Assembly (NCBI RefSeq): GCF_010499255.1
Contig: NZ_JAAGRN010000001.1
Coordinates: 310,001-374,000 of the forward strand
Direction: 5' to 3'
From: Sheuella amnicola
GTDB lineage: Bacteria > Pseudomonadota > Gammaproteobacteria > Burkholderiales > Burkholderiaceae_B
Length of the DNA stretch: 64,000 bases
Below the pieces are notes generated by a model, which had not been told where the DNA came from, made no database searches, and worked only from the letters and a program-made list of their open reading frames with translations. The position numbers and the translations under genes are program-made. How positions within the stretch are numbered: position 1 is the stretch's first letter; each line of letters starts with the position of its first letter. Shown in pieces: positions 19,726 through 28,590 of the stretch.

Positions 19726-20492
19726 GCGATAGCATGATCAGTATTCGTGATTTATCGAAATCATTTGGAAATCACCTGGTGCTTAAAGGCATTGATTTCG
19801 AAGTCAAAAAATCTGAAGTCGTTGTGGTGATCGGCCCATCCGGGTCGGGTAAAAGTACATTGCTTCGCTGCTGCAATGGCCTGGAGGTCGCCCAATCGGG
19901 AATCATAGACATTTGCGGTGAACGTCTTCTTGATCATGGGAAAATGATCGAAGAGCCCAAATTGAATAAACTCCGCATGCGTGTTGGTATGGTTTTTCAA
20001 TCTTTCAATTTGTTTCCTCACTTGACGGTGCTTGAGAATGTCACTGTTGGACCGAGAACTCTGCTAGGCCTGAACAAAGTCGAAGCGGGGGAGAGGGCGA
20101 GTTCGCTTCTGGCAAAAGTCGGCTTATCCGAAAAATTGTCCGCCATGCCTGCAAGTTTGTCAGGTGGTCAAAAACAGCGTGTGGCCATAGCGAGAGCACT
20201 GGCTATGGAACCCGAAGTCATGCTTTTTGATGAGCCGACTTCGGCGCTTGACCCTGAACTTGTAGGTGAAGTGCTTTCTGTCATGAAACTGTTAGCTAGA
20301 GAAGGGATGACCATGATGGTGGTCACCCATGAAATGGGATTCGCCCGTGAAGTAGCCGATCGTGTAGCAGTGATGGATGCCGGGATTGTCATTGAATCGG
20401 GATCACCCCAAGTCATATTCACTGATCCTGTTCAGCCAAGAACAAAAGAATTTCTACAAGCTGTCCTCAAACCTGATCAAAAATCATTCTGA
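19722..20492 (+). CDS. Amino-acid ABC transporter ATPase
   Basis: The ATP-binding subunit of the polar amino-acid importer (256 residues, GlnQ/HisP type). Walker A is GPSGSGKST, the Q-loop is in [16 protein letters not shown], the signature is LSGGQKQRV, Walker B is [12 protein letters not shown] and the switch His is in VVTHEMGF. The length is normal. It overlaps the permease by four bases and the following hutG by one base (TGATG). The formimidoylglutamase is therefore translated as part of the transport operon. Confidence 0.95.
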   Translation: MSDSMISIRDLSKSFGNHLVLKGIDFEVKKSEVVVVIGPSGSGKSTLLRCCNGLEVAQSGIIDICGERLLDHGKMIEEPKLNKLRMRVGMVFQSFNLFPHLTVLENVTVGPRTLLGLNKVEAGERASSLLAKVGLSEKLSAMPASLSGGQKQRVAIARALAMEPEVMLFDEPTSALDPELVGEVLSVMKLLAREGMTMMVVTHEMGFAREVADRVAVMDAGIVIESGSPQVIFTDPVQPRTKEFLQAVLKPDQKSF

Positions 20493-21466
20493 TGCATATT
20501 CCGGCTGATCTATCACAATGGAAAGGGCGCGATGATAGCGCAGAGCCAGGGGATGTACGTCGGCTATATCAAGTCGTTCAAGCACCCGACCATCATTCGG
20601 TTCTTCCCGATTCGAGCGCAATTCTTGGATTTGCTTGTGACGCCGGCGTTGCCCGAAACCAAGGCAGAATCGGAGCTAGGCTTGGCCCTCAAGCTGTAAG
20701 ACGTATTCTTGCGGGCTTGCCGGCGCACCATCACTCTGTTTTGTATGATTTTGGTGACGTGTCATGTCAGGAGGATGACCTTGAGCAAGCTCAAGCGTTG
20801 CTAGGTGAGCATGTAGCAATGATGCTTTCCAGTCAACTTGTACCGGTCGTCATAGGGGGGGGCCATGAAATTGCTTGGGGGAGTTTTCAGGGATTACAGA
20901 AATGGTTAATCACGCAGGAACATTCTTCCGGACGCTTGAATCATAGAAAACTTTTGATTCTGAATCTTGATGCGCATTTTGATTTACGTGGAAGTCGGCC
21001 TGGAAGTTCCGGCACCCCGTTTGATCAAATTGCCATTGAATGTCAAAAAAATAATCGAAATTTTAAATATGCCTGTTGGGGGGTGTCACGCATTGCTAAC
21101 ACTCCGGCATTATTCGAACGCGCGCATGCGCTCGGCGCGGACTTTATCGAAGATAAGAACCTTCAGGAAAGGCATCTTGACTCCGTCTTGTTCCGACTTC
21201 AAAGACTTCTGGATGATGCCGATGATGTTTATCTGACAATCGATATTGATGTCCTGCCCGCCAGTGTTGCACCAGGCGTCTCTGCTCCCGCATCTCTAGG
21301 AGTGCCGCTTACTGTGATCGAATCTATCGCCATGGCCGTTAAAAATAGCGGAAAAATGAGATTGGCGGATCTGGCCGAGTTCAATCCACAGTTTGATATC
21401 GATGGCCACACAGCACGAGCCGTAGCCAGATTAGTTTGGAATCTGATGGGGCCTAAGTCTATTTAG
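20492..21466 (+). CDS. hutG: Formimidoylglutamase (arginase family)
   Basis: Hydrolyses N-formimidoyl-L-glutamate to glutamate and formamide, the last step of one histidine degradation route. The 324-residue protein is a ureohydrolase. It has the HutG-type start FACDAGVARNQGRIGARLGP and the metal motifs GGGHEIAWG, LNLDAHFDLR and TIDIDVLPASVAPGVSAPA (binuclear manganese site). Other ureohydrolases such as agmatinase are possible but fit less well. No hutH, hutU or hutI lies in the window. It converges on the next gene with an 8-base overlap. Confidence 0.83.
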   Translation: MHIPADLSQWKGRDDSAEPGDVRRLYQVVQAPDHHSVLPDSSAILGFACDAGVARNQGRIGARLGPQAVRRILAGLPAHHHSVLYDFGDVSCQEDDLEQAQALLGEHVAMMLSSQLVPVVIGGGHEIAWGSFQGLQKWLITQEHSSGRLNHRKLLILNLDAHFDLRGSRPGSSGTPFDQIAIECQKNNRNFKYACWGVSRIANTPALFERAHALGADFIEDKNLQERHLDSVLFRLQRLLDDADDVYLTIDIDVLPASVAPGVSAPASLGVPLTVIESIAMAVKNSGKMRLADLAEFNPQFDIDGHTARAVARLVWNLMGPKSI

Positions 21467-22325
21467 GAAGAAGTTCGGGACGAAGAATTCCTTTCAAATC
21501 CTTGAATGGCACAATTAAAGTCGGTCGGCCGAAAGAGTAGGGGGCAATTGCGTAAGGGTCGTATGTAATGGCAACCCCTTCTTTAAGAAGGGCTGCATTG
21601 TCATTTTCGACAAATGGCCATTTTTTCTTGTACGAATCCGGATTGGATATCGCCTCGCGATTTTGTCGTAACCATATGTCATATTGCTTTTTCAATAGTG
21701 CCTGAAATGCACGCATTTTATTTGGCAATAACATCGTTTCAAGCGATAGCAGGCGATCTGTCTTGGGTAACCAGTTTATGTATTGTGTCGTGCTCATCCC
21801 GTGAGCTCCGCCGGAATAAATGTAGCCATCCAGCTGAATAACGACAATATTTTCATCGCCTCGAATCACGCTTGCTTGGATGACAACTTCATCACGTGGT
21901 TTAGAAGTCCTCCAGAAATATTCAGCGAATTCGTTGAAGGTATTGAATGACTGCGACTGATTCGATTCCATTTGAACCATGCTTGCCATGGTTTTATCCA
22001 AAAATGTATTGAATCTATCTCGACCGGTGAAATTTAGACGTTTCACCTTGATGACTGGACAATCATTGCCTTTGCAATCAGGCTTGGTTTTGACAAGCGT
22101 GATCGTTTGTACGTCAGGTGTTTTATTCGGACCGGAAACCGTATTCGGTTTTGTATTGGAGTTCGAGTTCGTAACGATATTTGTATTCGGAATTTCCTGA
22201 CTTTGATCCTTTTGGGAGAGCGTTGATGCCTGGTTGGCCAGCGTGATATCCGCAGCGCGTTGATTGCTTTGGCATCCGCTGATCCCGAACAGAATTAAAG
22301 CCGACAGCACCAGACGCTTAATCAT
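21459..22325 (-). CDS. Lipoprotein with DUF3298-type domain
   Basis: A 288-residue lipoprotein. The signal peptide ends in the lipobox GISGC with acylated Cys18. An Asn/Thr/Pro-rich linker (about 20-75) follows. The folded part contains GDENIVVIQLDGYIYSGGAHGMSTTQYINW and FVENDNAALLKEGVAITYDPYAIAPYSFG, split here as the two DUF4163/DUF3298 blocks known from RsiV and PdaC-like proteins. In the family the domain can bind lysozyme or peptidoglycan-related ligands; the role here is unknown. Its start overlaps the end of the GST gene by four bases. Confidence 0.78.
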   Translation of the reverse strand: MIKRLVLSALILFGISGCQSNQRAADITLANQASTLSQKDQSQEIPNTNIVTNSNSNTKPNTVSGPNKTPDVQTITLVKTKPDCKGNDCPVIKVKRLNFTGRDRFNTFLDKTMASMVQMESNQSQSFNTFNEFAEYFWRTSKPRDEVVIQASVIRGDENIVVIQLDGYIYSGGAHGMSTTQYINWLPKTDRLLSLETMLLPNKMRAFQALLKKQYDIWLRQNREAISNPDSYKKKWPFVENDNAALLKEGVAITYDPYAIAPYSFGRPTLIVPFKDLKGILRPELLPK

Positions 22326-23035
22326 TTTTGCTGACCTGAAGGTAGATTTGAAGCATTCTGACCAAATAGAATTTTGCGTGAATTTTCGTCATGAATTGTC
22401 GGCTGCGAGTTAATTTTTTCAACAATAGCGTATGCTCGCTTGGTCGCGGGTCGGGCCGCAATTGCATTAAACCATTTGTGCAGATGAGGAAAATCCTCCA
22501 ATTTTTGACTTTGCCTCTGATGCGAAACAATCCAGGGATAACAAGCCATATCAGCGATCGAATAAGAGTCTGCGATAAATTCACGATCGGCTAGATGTTT
22601 ATTCAATACCCCGTAAAGTCGATTTGTTTCGTTCACATACCGCTGGATCGCATAGGGGATTTTTTCAGGCGCATATGTTCCAAAGTGATGGTTCTGACCC
22701 GCCATGGGTCCAAGCCCTCCCATCTGCCAAAATAACCACTGCATTGTTATTGTGCGCTGGCGAAGATCAGTTGAAAGAAATTTTCCCGTTTTTTCGGCAA
22801 GATACTGAAGAATCGCCCCTGATTCAAAGACCGATATTGGCGAACCTCCATCTACAGGTGAATGATCGACGATAGCGGGAATACGGTTATTCGGTGCGAT
22901 TTTCAAAAAATCAGGATTAAATTGTTCGCCCTTGGAAATATTCACCGGAATCACTTCATATTCAAGGCCAGCCTCTTCGAGAAACATCGTGATTTTGTGG
23001 CCGTTCGGTGTTGTCCAATAGTAAAGATCGATCAT
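22322..23035 (-). CDS. Glutathione S-transferase-like disulfide reductase (YfcG/Ure2 type)
   Basis: A 237-residue Nu-class glutathione transferase-like protein. Relatives such as YfcG and YghU act as glutathione-dependent disulfide reductases. It opens IDLYYWTTPNGHKITMFLEE, where the TTPNG motif binds glutathione in this class. KIAPNNRIPAIVDH and VFESGAILQYLAEKTG (glutathione gamma-Glu binding) follow. The C-terminal helical domain has IADMACYPWI. It is transcribed with the downstream lipoprotein gene, overlapping by four bases. The native substrate is not known. Confidence 0.88.
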   Translation of the reverse strand: MIDLYYWTTPNGHKITMFLEEAGLEYEVIPVNISKGEQFNPDFLKIAPNNRIPAIVDHSPVDGGSPISVFESGAILQYLAEKTGKFLSTDLRQRTITMQWLFWQMGGLGPMAGQNHHFGTYAPEKIPYAIQRYVNETNRLYGVLNKHLADREFIADSYSIADMACYPWIVSHQRQSQKLEDFPHLHKWFNAIAARPATKRAYAIVEKINSQPTIHDENSRKILFGQNASNLPSGQQK

Positions 23036-23080
23036 AAAGTCTCCGCGATTTAGATTTATATCGGTTTCTGATTGCTCATT

Positions 23081-24499
23081 CTAATTTTTTAAATCGGAAA
23101 ATGCAGCAATTGCGCGCAACCGACTAGATTTCAAATCAACTATCTGTGGTGGGTAGTGAAGTCTTTCGCGATCCATATCGGATGGATCATGTATTTCTCT
23201 ATTAGATAAAGTTGCAAGTTCCGGCAACCACTTACGGATGAACAAACCATCCGGATCAAATTTTTCCGATTGACTGATTGGGTTGAAAACTCTGAAATAT
23301 GGCGCGGCATCTGCACCTGTCGATGCACTCCATTGCCATCCACCGTTATTGGCACCAATTTCACCATCAACTAGGTGGCGCATGAAAAACGCTTCTCCTA
23401 ATCGCCAGTCTATTAATAGGTTTTTGGTCAAATACATTGCTACAACCATGCGAAGACGATTGTGCATCCAACCTGTGGAAACCAACTGCCTCATGGCTGC
23501 ATCGACAATGGGTACACCGGTGCGCGCTTCGCACCACGCTTTGAAATCATCTGGTGCGACACGCCAGGCAACACCATTTGTTTCAGGCCGCATCGGTTGA
23601 TGCATGGACAAAGTAGGAAACCCGTAAAGCAGGTGCTGATAAAACTCTCGCCAGAGTATTTCATTTATCCAGGTCACAACACCTTGGTGGCCAGTTGCGA
23701 TTTCACCCTGGTTAGCACGCATGGCGGCGTTCAGGCATTGACCGGCCGAAAGCAAGCCTGCAGCGAGGTAGGGTGACAAAGTGCTCGTACCATCTATCGC
23801 GGGAAAGTCTCTTGCTTGTTGATAGTCAAAAATTCTTCTATCGACAAAGTCAGATAACAGCGCATGCGCATGATCCGTTGTGGCAGGCCAGTAATCACGC
23901 AAACGTGAATCCGGTGCAGGCCATCCAGGCATATTTTCGGGCAATGGATCCGAAGCGGGAAGGCCCGCAGCATTTTGAGCAATAGGTGTCTCGGATAACT
24001 GATAAGGAGCAATGCGCAATCGCTCTTTGCAGGTCTTGGAAAAAGGGGTGAATACCCGGTAATACTGATCAGATCCTGTTTTGACCGAGCCCGGAACAAA
24101 TAGCGTTGTTCCATGATGCCCTGTCATTGCAATCGAATGAGCTTTCAGTAATTGATAGCAGGCACGATCACGTTTTCTCTCATTCAGCGCGTGTTCACGA
24201 TTGCAATGAACGTGATCGATTTTGTGCAAAAGGCAAAAATCCAATAGAGCCTGTGGAACATCAGACCACCGATCAACAACTAACCACATCAAAGGGATGT
24301 TCATTTGCGCAAGATCATTGCGTAAAGCGTGCAAGGACCGCAACCAAAAATCAACCTTAACGGGAGCATCACCGTGGGCATGCCACTGCTGGGGAGATGC
24401 AATATAGAGAGCAATTGTTTGCGAATGATCGGTTGCGGCGCGAAGTGCGGGTTGATCATCAATCCGCAGGTCGTTTCGAAACCAACATAACGTAGTCAT
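23081..24499 (-). CDS. phrB: Deoxyribodipyrimidine photolyase
   Basis: Light-driven repair of cyclobutane pyrimidine dimers using FAD and an antenna cofactor. The 472-residue protein starts TLCWFRNDLRIDDQPALRAA, the class I photolyase signature. The C-terminal FAD domain contains TSTLSPYLAAGLLSAGQCL, WINEILWREFYQHLL, GVPIVDAAMRQLVSTGWMHN and NNGGWQWSASTGADAAPYFR. These last blocks are the strongest identity marks. The length is the same as Escherichia coli PhrB (472). A light lifestyle or surface-water exposure would fit but is inference. Confidence 0.95.
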   Translation of the reverse strand: MTTLCWFRNDLRIDDQPALRAATDHSQTIALYIASPQQWHAHGDAPVKVDFWLRSLHALRNDLAQMNIPLMWLVVDRWSDVPQALLDFCLLHKIDHVHCNREHALNERKRDRACYQLLKAHSIAMTGHHGTTLFVPGSVKTGSDQYYRVFTPFSKTCKERLRIAPYQLSETPIAQNAAGLPASDPLPENMPGWPAPDSRLRDYWPATTDHAHALLSDFVDRRIFDYQQARDFPAIDGTSTLSPYLAAGLLSAGQCLNAAMRANQGEIATGHQGVVTWINEILWREFYQHLLYGFPTLSMHQPMRPETNGVAWRVAPDDFKAWCEARTGVPIVDAAMRQLVSTGWMHNRLRMVVAMYLTKNLLIDWRLGEAFFMRHLVDGEIGANNGGWQWSASTGADAAPYFRVFNPISQSEKFDPDGLFIRKWLPELATLSNREIHDPSDMDRERLHYPPQIVDLKSSRLRAIAAFSDLKN

Positions 24500-24510
24500 T
24501 GATCATTGTC

Positions 24511-25077
24511 CTAGTTTTTTATTGAGCGATCGCCCCATGCTTTGATAGCTTGCAAGGATTGATTGACATGTTGATCGGGATTGGCACTGCTGATGACAGA
24601 TAAAATTTTACGATCCGGGGTAATCACATACGAAATTCTGTCCGCCATATCCGGACGAACTTTAAGGGCCGCGCGATAGGCCTGAATAATTTTAAGATCC
24701 TGATCGGAAGCTACCGCGAATTTTCCGCCACATGGACCAGTGGAAAACTTCAAGAGCGTATCAATATCATCAGCGGAGACGCCAACGACAGTAGTATGAA
24801 GACGTGCAAATTTGTCTGATGCCTCGGCAAATAGATTTGCTTCTATCGTGCATCCTGTTGTAAATGCCTTAGGATAAAAATAAACAACTGCTGGCCCCTT
24901 AACGAGTGCCTCAGAAAGGGAAAATTTAAAAGTCTGGCCGGCAAGTGCAGCTGATGTCGTGAACATTGGCGCAGTGGCACCGACAGAAAGTTGTGCGTTC
25001 GCCCCCACTGCGAACATATGTAAAAACATGCAGGAAATGACGATCCATAACTTATTAATAAACTTGATATAAGTCAT
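24511..25077 (-). CDS. Exported peroxiredoxin (AhpC/TSA, Bcp-like)
   Basis: A thiol peroxidase of 188 residues. It has a signal peptide (about 5-28, cleavage near GANA), so it is likely periplasmic, unlike cytoplasmic Bcp. The active site is YFYPKAFTTGCTIEAN with the peroxidatic Cys76. In Bcp the resolving cysteine is five residues later; here that position (81) is Asn. Cys116 in TGPCGGKF is the only other cysteine of the mature part, and might act as resolver. Such secreted versions are known in Burkholderiales. It lies 11 bases from phrB, perhaps co-transcribed. Confidence 0.83.
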   Translation of the reverse strand: MTYIKFINKLWIVISCMFLHMFAVGANAQLSVGATAPMFTTSAALAGQTFKFSLSEALVKGPAVVYFYPKAFTTGCTIEANLFAEASDKFARLHTTVVGVSADDIDTLLKFSTGPCGGKFAVASDQDLKIIQAYRAALKVRPDMADRISYVITPDRKILSVISSANPDQHVNQSLQAIKAWGDRSIKN

Positions 25078-25170
25078 ACTTCATCCGACAATTAATGAAA
25101 AAACAGGGTAGAGTGGCGAAAATCGCATAAGCTTGAGTGTATAAATCATGCCACATCAATTGGTGTCATC

Positions 25171-25536
25171 ATGAACATTTATTTTAAAACTACGGTCTTA
25201 CACATAGTGAGTTCTGGATTGTTTGTTTATTCGACCATGGCCTATTCACAGAGTCCATTGTCTGTACCTGTGCCACTTGCGCCCCCTCCCAATTCGCAAT
25301 CTCTAACTGAAGTTCAAAAACGAGATCATGATCCTGAAAGATGGACGCAAGAGGACATCACGTTAGATGAGCAGTTCGCGACTGCAAAAAAAGAAGCAAT
25401 GGCAGCATATCAAATAGCAATTGATGAATGTAAGCATAAACAGGCAGGTGATACCGCTCAATGCTTATTGCAGGCAAGGCACGAGATGGAGGCCGATATG
25501 GCCAGAATCAAAGCCCAATTCGGCATCCCGAATTGA
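25171..25536 (+). CDS. Small exported protein of unknown function
   Basis: A 121-residue product I do not recognise. Residues about 1-26 form a signal peptide (cleavage near AYSQS). A Pro-rich stretch (about 30-42) follows, then a charged, helical C-terminal half (about 60-118) with two cysteines (in DECKHKQ and AQCLLQ) that could form a disulfide. It is flanked by an exported peroxiredoxin (divergent) and a DoxX membrane protein (convergent). A periplasmic role is likely; the function is unknown. Confidence 0.6.
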   Translation: MNIYFKTTVLHIVSSGLFVYSTMAYSQSPLSVPVPLAPPPNSQSLTEVQKRDHDPERWTQEDITLDEQFATAKKEAMAAYQIAIDECKHKQAGDTAQCLLQARHEMEADMARIKAQFGIPN

Positions 25537-25550
25537 ACTTGGATTTTCTG

Positions 25551-25955
25551 CTAATTGAATCGACCTCGACTGCCCGCGAAGCTGTAAGATCCGGCCCCGA
25601 GGAAAGCAATTGCAAGGGCAGAGATCAAATAAAAACCTTGCAGCTCGAGGGCCCACGCGCCATTTTTTGCAATGACGAAGATATCGCGCATATGAACAAG
25701 ATAAATACCAACTGCCATATTTACAGCAATCAATATCGCAGATGCACGTGTTAAAACTCCAAGAATAATCAACGAAGGTGCCAGAACCTCGCCAATCAAT
25801 ACGCCATATGTAATGAAGTAGGGCCAGCCCGCATTCGTTACAAGGTTACCCACCATGTCCAAGCCATAAATCAATTTATTCAGGCCATGCATCAGCAGCA
25901 GAATACCGAGACCGAGTCTCAGTATTAACTTTCCGATGTTTTCTTGGCTATGCAT
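25551..25955 (-). CDS. DoxX-family membrane protein
   Basis: A 134-residue inner membrane protein with about four membrane helices. The start ENIGKLILRLGLGILLLMHGLNKL is the DoxX signature. It continues with NAGWPYFITYGVLIGEVLAPSLIILG and ends with GAGSYSFAGSRGRFN. DoxX/YphA proteins are linked to oxidative or thiol stress and sometimes to terminal oxidases, but the activity is unclear. The nearby exported peroxiredoxin would fit a redox setting (inference). Confidence 0.85.
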   Translation of the reverse strand: MHSQENIGKLILRLGLGILLLMHGLNKLIYGLDMVGNLVTNAGWPYFITYGVLIGEVLAPSLIILGVLTRASAILIAVNMAVGIYLVHMRDIFVIAKNGAWALELQGFYLISALAIAFLGAGSYSFAGSRGRFN

Positions 25956-26019
25956 GACGATTATCCTGTTGAAAGCGATTCGTTCAATTTTATTGCTATT
26001 CGGTCCAAGGTCAAGCTCG

Positions 26020-26997
26020 TCAGACTGCGTGTAAAGATTGATCCAGTCCTCTGGTCAGGCCCAAAAGTAATTCACATTTGGGTGCAGGCACTTTTAATTC
26101 ATGCGCAAATTCGACAACCTGTCCGATAATGGCTTCAATTTCAAGAGAACGGCCCGCTAAGACATCCTGCAACATGGAGGCACGAAGAGAGCCGGGGCGC
26201 TTTTTAGGTGCGACCATTTCATCGAGGTCTGTCGTATCGCGCAAGTCCGTGCCACTTGCTGCGGCAATTTCCAATACTTCTCGCATGACATCCTTCATTT
26301 GCTGCCTGACTGATTCGTTAGAAGTCATTTGAGCGGTCGGCAAACGGGTGAGGGCAGCAAGGGGATTCAGCCCAGCATTGATGACCAGTTTCTTCCAGAC
26401 TTCCTTACGAATATCGCAGGTCGCAATGCCTTTGATATTGGCTCGCTCAAAAAGGGCGATTACATCAGACAGACGCTGGGTTTCGGAGCCGTCAGGCTCA
26501 CCGATCATCCAGCGATCACCGGGAGCCCCCAAGACCACTCCGGGTCGCGTTACTTCGTTGGGCGAATAGATAACGCAGCCTAAAGTACGCTTTCTCAGTC
26601 TTGTCCACAAACTGGCATCCGGATCAAGCAAGGGTAATGGTTTTTGATCAACTGGAAGTCCGAAGTTCCACCACCACGGTATGCCATTGATTGCAAAGAT
26701 GACAACTCCTGTTGGTGACAACAACTTTTCGATTGATTCGACAACCGTCGGAATGGCTTGCGCCTTTAGGGTCACGATGATGACATCCTGGGGCGTAAGT
26801 TCATCAGGATCATCCGTCGCGTGAGCGGGATGCCCTGTAAAGACGGTATCGCCATATTGGAGGGTGATCCCGTTGGTGCGAATGGCTTGAAGTTGGGCAC
26901 CTCTGGCTATGACAGAAACCTCATCCTTTGCAGCAGAGATGAATCTTGCTGCGAGGTGACCACCCACTGCGCCCGTACCGAAAATACATAATCTCAT
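26020..26997 (-). CDS. panE: 2-dehydropantoate 2-reductase family protein
   Basis: A ketopantoate reductase-type enzyme (325 residues) that would reduce 2-dehydropantoate to pantoate with NADPH for coenzyme A. It starts with the Rossmann motif LCIFGTGAVGGHLAARFI. DVIIVTLKAQAIPTVV is the second nucleotide block. KKLVINAGLNPLAALTRLPT carries the conserved catalytic Lys and Asn. AGRSLEIEAIIGQVVEFA is the typical C-terminal motif with the substrate Glu. Bacteria often have several paralogues, so the substrate may differ from ketopantoate; I am confident of the family only. Confidence 0.82.
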   Translation of the reverse strand: MRLCIFGTGAVGGHLAARFISAAKDEVSVIARGAQLQAIRTNGITLQYGDTVFTGHPAHATDDPDELTPQDVIIVTLKAQAIPTVVESIEKLLSPTGVVIFAINGIPWWWNFGLPVDQKPLPLLDPDASLWTRLRKRTLGCVIYSPNEVTRPGVVLGAPGDRWMIGEPDGSETQRLSDVIALFERANIKGIATCDIRKEVWKKLVINAGLNPLAALTRLPTAQMTSNESVRQQMKDVMREVLEIAAASGTDLRDTTDLDEMVAPKKRPGSLRASMLQDVLAGRSLEIEAIIGQVVEFAHELKVPAPKCELLLGLTRGLDQSLHAV

Positions 26998-27088
26998 TCT
27001 GATTGATCCGAAGTACTGGTTTCAGCTTATTAGTTACATTTCAAAACACATAAAATAATTACTTTACATAATATACATTATGCGACAT

Positions 27089-28447
27089 TTACATTAAGTC
27101 AATTGTCTGTCCAAGCAATGGCGCCATAGCTGACCATCCAAGCTCGTGTTTAATTCTTTGCCTGAGCGTGTCGGCTGGTCCAGGTTCGCCGTGAGTCAGA
27201 TAAACCGCTTTTGGTGCAGACGGTGCTGTTTTAAGCCATTCAATCACCTGATCGGAGTCCGCATGCGCGGACATGCCCTCCAGAGATATGACTTCAGCAT
27301 TAACCGGAACGTCATCGCCATAGATGCGAATCGATTTTTCACCTGCGACCATCCGGGCGCCACGTGTACCGCCGGCCTGAAATCCGGCAAACAAAATCGT
27401 ATTCCTGTGATCCGGAGCAAGCGCCTTGATATGGTGAAGCACCCTGCCGCCTGTGGCCATACCGCTCGCCGATACGATAATCGATGGGAACCTTATGGCA
27501 TCAAGTTGTCTGGACTCTTCCACAGTTCTCACCATTTTTGCTACTGAGCCCATTCCTGAACACTCTTCTTTTGACAGCCTATGTTCCTTGCAGTGGCGCA
27601 TATAAATCTCTGTCATGTCGATTGCCATTGGGCTATTCAGATACACGGGCAAATCCGGTATCAATCGACGCTTTTTCATTCTGTAGATAGCAAGTAAAAG
27701 TTCCTGCGCACGACCAACTGCGAATGAAGGCACAACAACAATGCCTCCACGCGCGACCGTACGATTCACGATTTCTGCAAATTTTTCGACTGGATCGGTT
27801 TTATCGTGAGTTCGGTCACCATAGGTGGATTCAACAATGATGTAGTCTGCGTGGTCGATCTGTTCGGGCGGAAACATGATCTGATTATCCGGACGCCCAA
27901 GATCGCCAGAAAATAGAACCGTTTTACCCTCGGCAGTGATTTCTGCTGAACTTGCGCCTAGGATGTGTCCTGCCGACCGAAATCGAACACTTATGCCTTC
28001 AGCTACAGTCAAAGACCGATTCATGTTCAGGGATTTGAATTGTTTAAGCGCCCTTTTTGCATCGTGTGTGTCATAAAGCGGCAATGCCGGTTGATGTCCG
28101 GATGTGTGATGGCGATTGGCGAAGGATGCTTCTTCTTCCTGAAGTTTTGCGCTATCGAGAAGCATGATTTCGCAAAGATCGATCGTAGAAGGCGTTGCGT
28201 AGATCGGACCGCGATAGCCTTGCTTGACTAATAATGGTAACGCACCCGAATGATCCAGATGCGCGTGAGTCAAAATGACCGCGTCCAAGTCATTTACATC
28301 AAACGGGAAATCAGTCCAATTCAATAATCTGAGATTCTTGAAGCCTTGAAAAAGTCCACAGTCAATCAGAATACGTTTGTTTCCGACAGAAACAAGGGTC
28401 TTCGAGCCGGTTACGGTACCGGCAGCACCTAAGAACGTCAGTTTCAT
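27089..28447 (-). CDS. Metallo-beta-lactamase/beta-CASP hydrolase
   Basis: A 452-residue zinc nuclease-type enzyme of the MBL fold with a beta-CASP insert (YSH1/CPSF-like; exonuclease or RNA hydrolase activity in relatives). Zinc motifs are LTHAHLDHSGALP (H-x-H-x-D-H), the His in SAGHILGAS and the Asp in LFSGDLGRP. YIIVESTYGDRTH and VVVPSFAVGRAQELLLAI are beta-CASP blocks. IIVSASGMATGGRVLHHI and the C-terminal SAHADSDQVIEWLK complete the set. It is a stand-alone gene and the substrate in bacteria is not settled. Confidence 0.9.
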   Translation of the reverse strand: MKLTFLGAAGTVTGSKTLVSVGNKRILIDCGLFQGFKNLRLLNWTDFPFDVNDLDAVILTHAHLDHSGALPLLVKQGYRGPIYATPSTIDLCEIMLLDSAKLQEEEASFANRHHTSGHQPALPLYDTHDAKRALKQFKSLNMNRSLTVAEGISVRFRSAGHILGASSAEITAEGKTVLFSGDLGRPDNQIMFPPEQIDHADYIIVESTYGDRTHDKTDPVEKFAEIVNRTVARGGIVVVPSFAVGRAQELLLAIYRMKKRRLIPDLPVYLNSPMAIDMTEIYMRHCKEHRLSKEECSGMGSVAKMVRTVEESRQLDAIRFPSIIVSASGMATGGRVLHHIKALAPDHRNTILFAGFQAGGTRGARMVAGEKSIRIYGDDVPVNAEVISLEGMSAHADSDQVIEWLKTAPSAPKAVYLTHGEPGPADTLRQRIKHELGWSAMAPLLGQTIDLM

Positions 28448-28533
28448 CTAGATATTTCCTTTGCAGACAATATATGAATCTTAGACCTCATCATCAAGTC
28501 TGCGCAGTGGGGGAAATACATTGGACCAAAATA

Positions 28534-28566
28534 ACATATCCCCATTTAATCCAGATGGGGATATGT
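28534..28566 (-). terminator. Hairpin terminator downstream of the aldolase operon
   Basis: A perfect 12-bp inverted repeat (ACATATCCCCAT at 28534-28545 and ATGGGGATATGT at 28555-28566) with a 9-base loop lies 25 bases after the aldolase stop codon. Read on the minus strand, the stem is followed by TATTTTGG, a short T-rich tail. It most likely ends the dehydrogenase-receptor-aldolase transcript. Confidence 0.75.
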
Positions 28567-28590
28567 CTTTCGGTGTGACTTACCGAATAA

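Noticed and set aside
27067-27082. AT-rich palindrome CATAAT-ATAC-ATTATG after the beta-CASP gene
   Set aside because: Short arms in very AT-rich DNA between genes; expected by chance and lies downstream rather than in a promoter.
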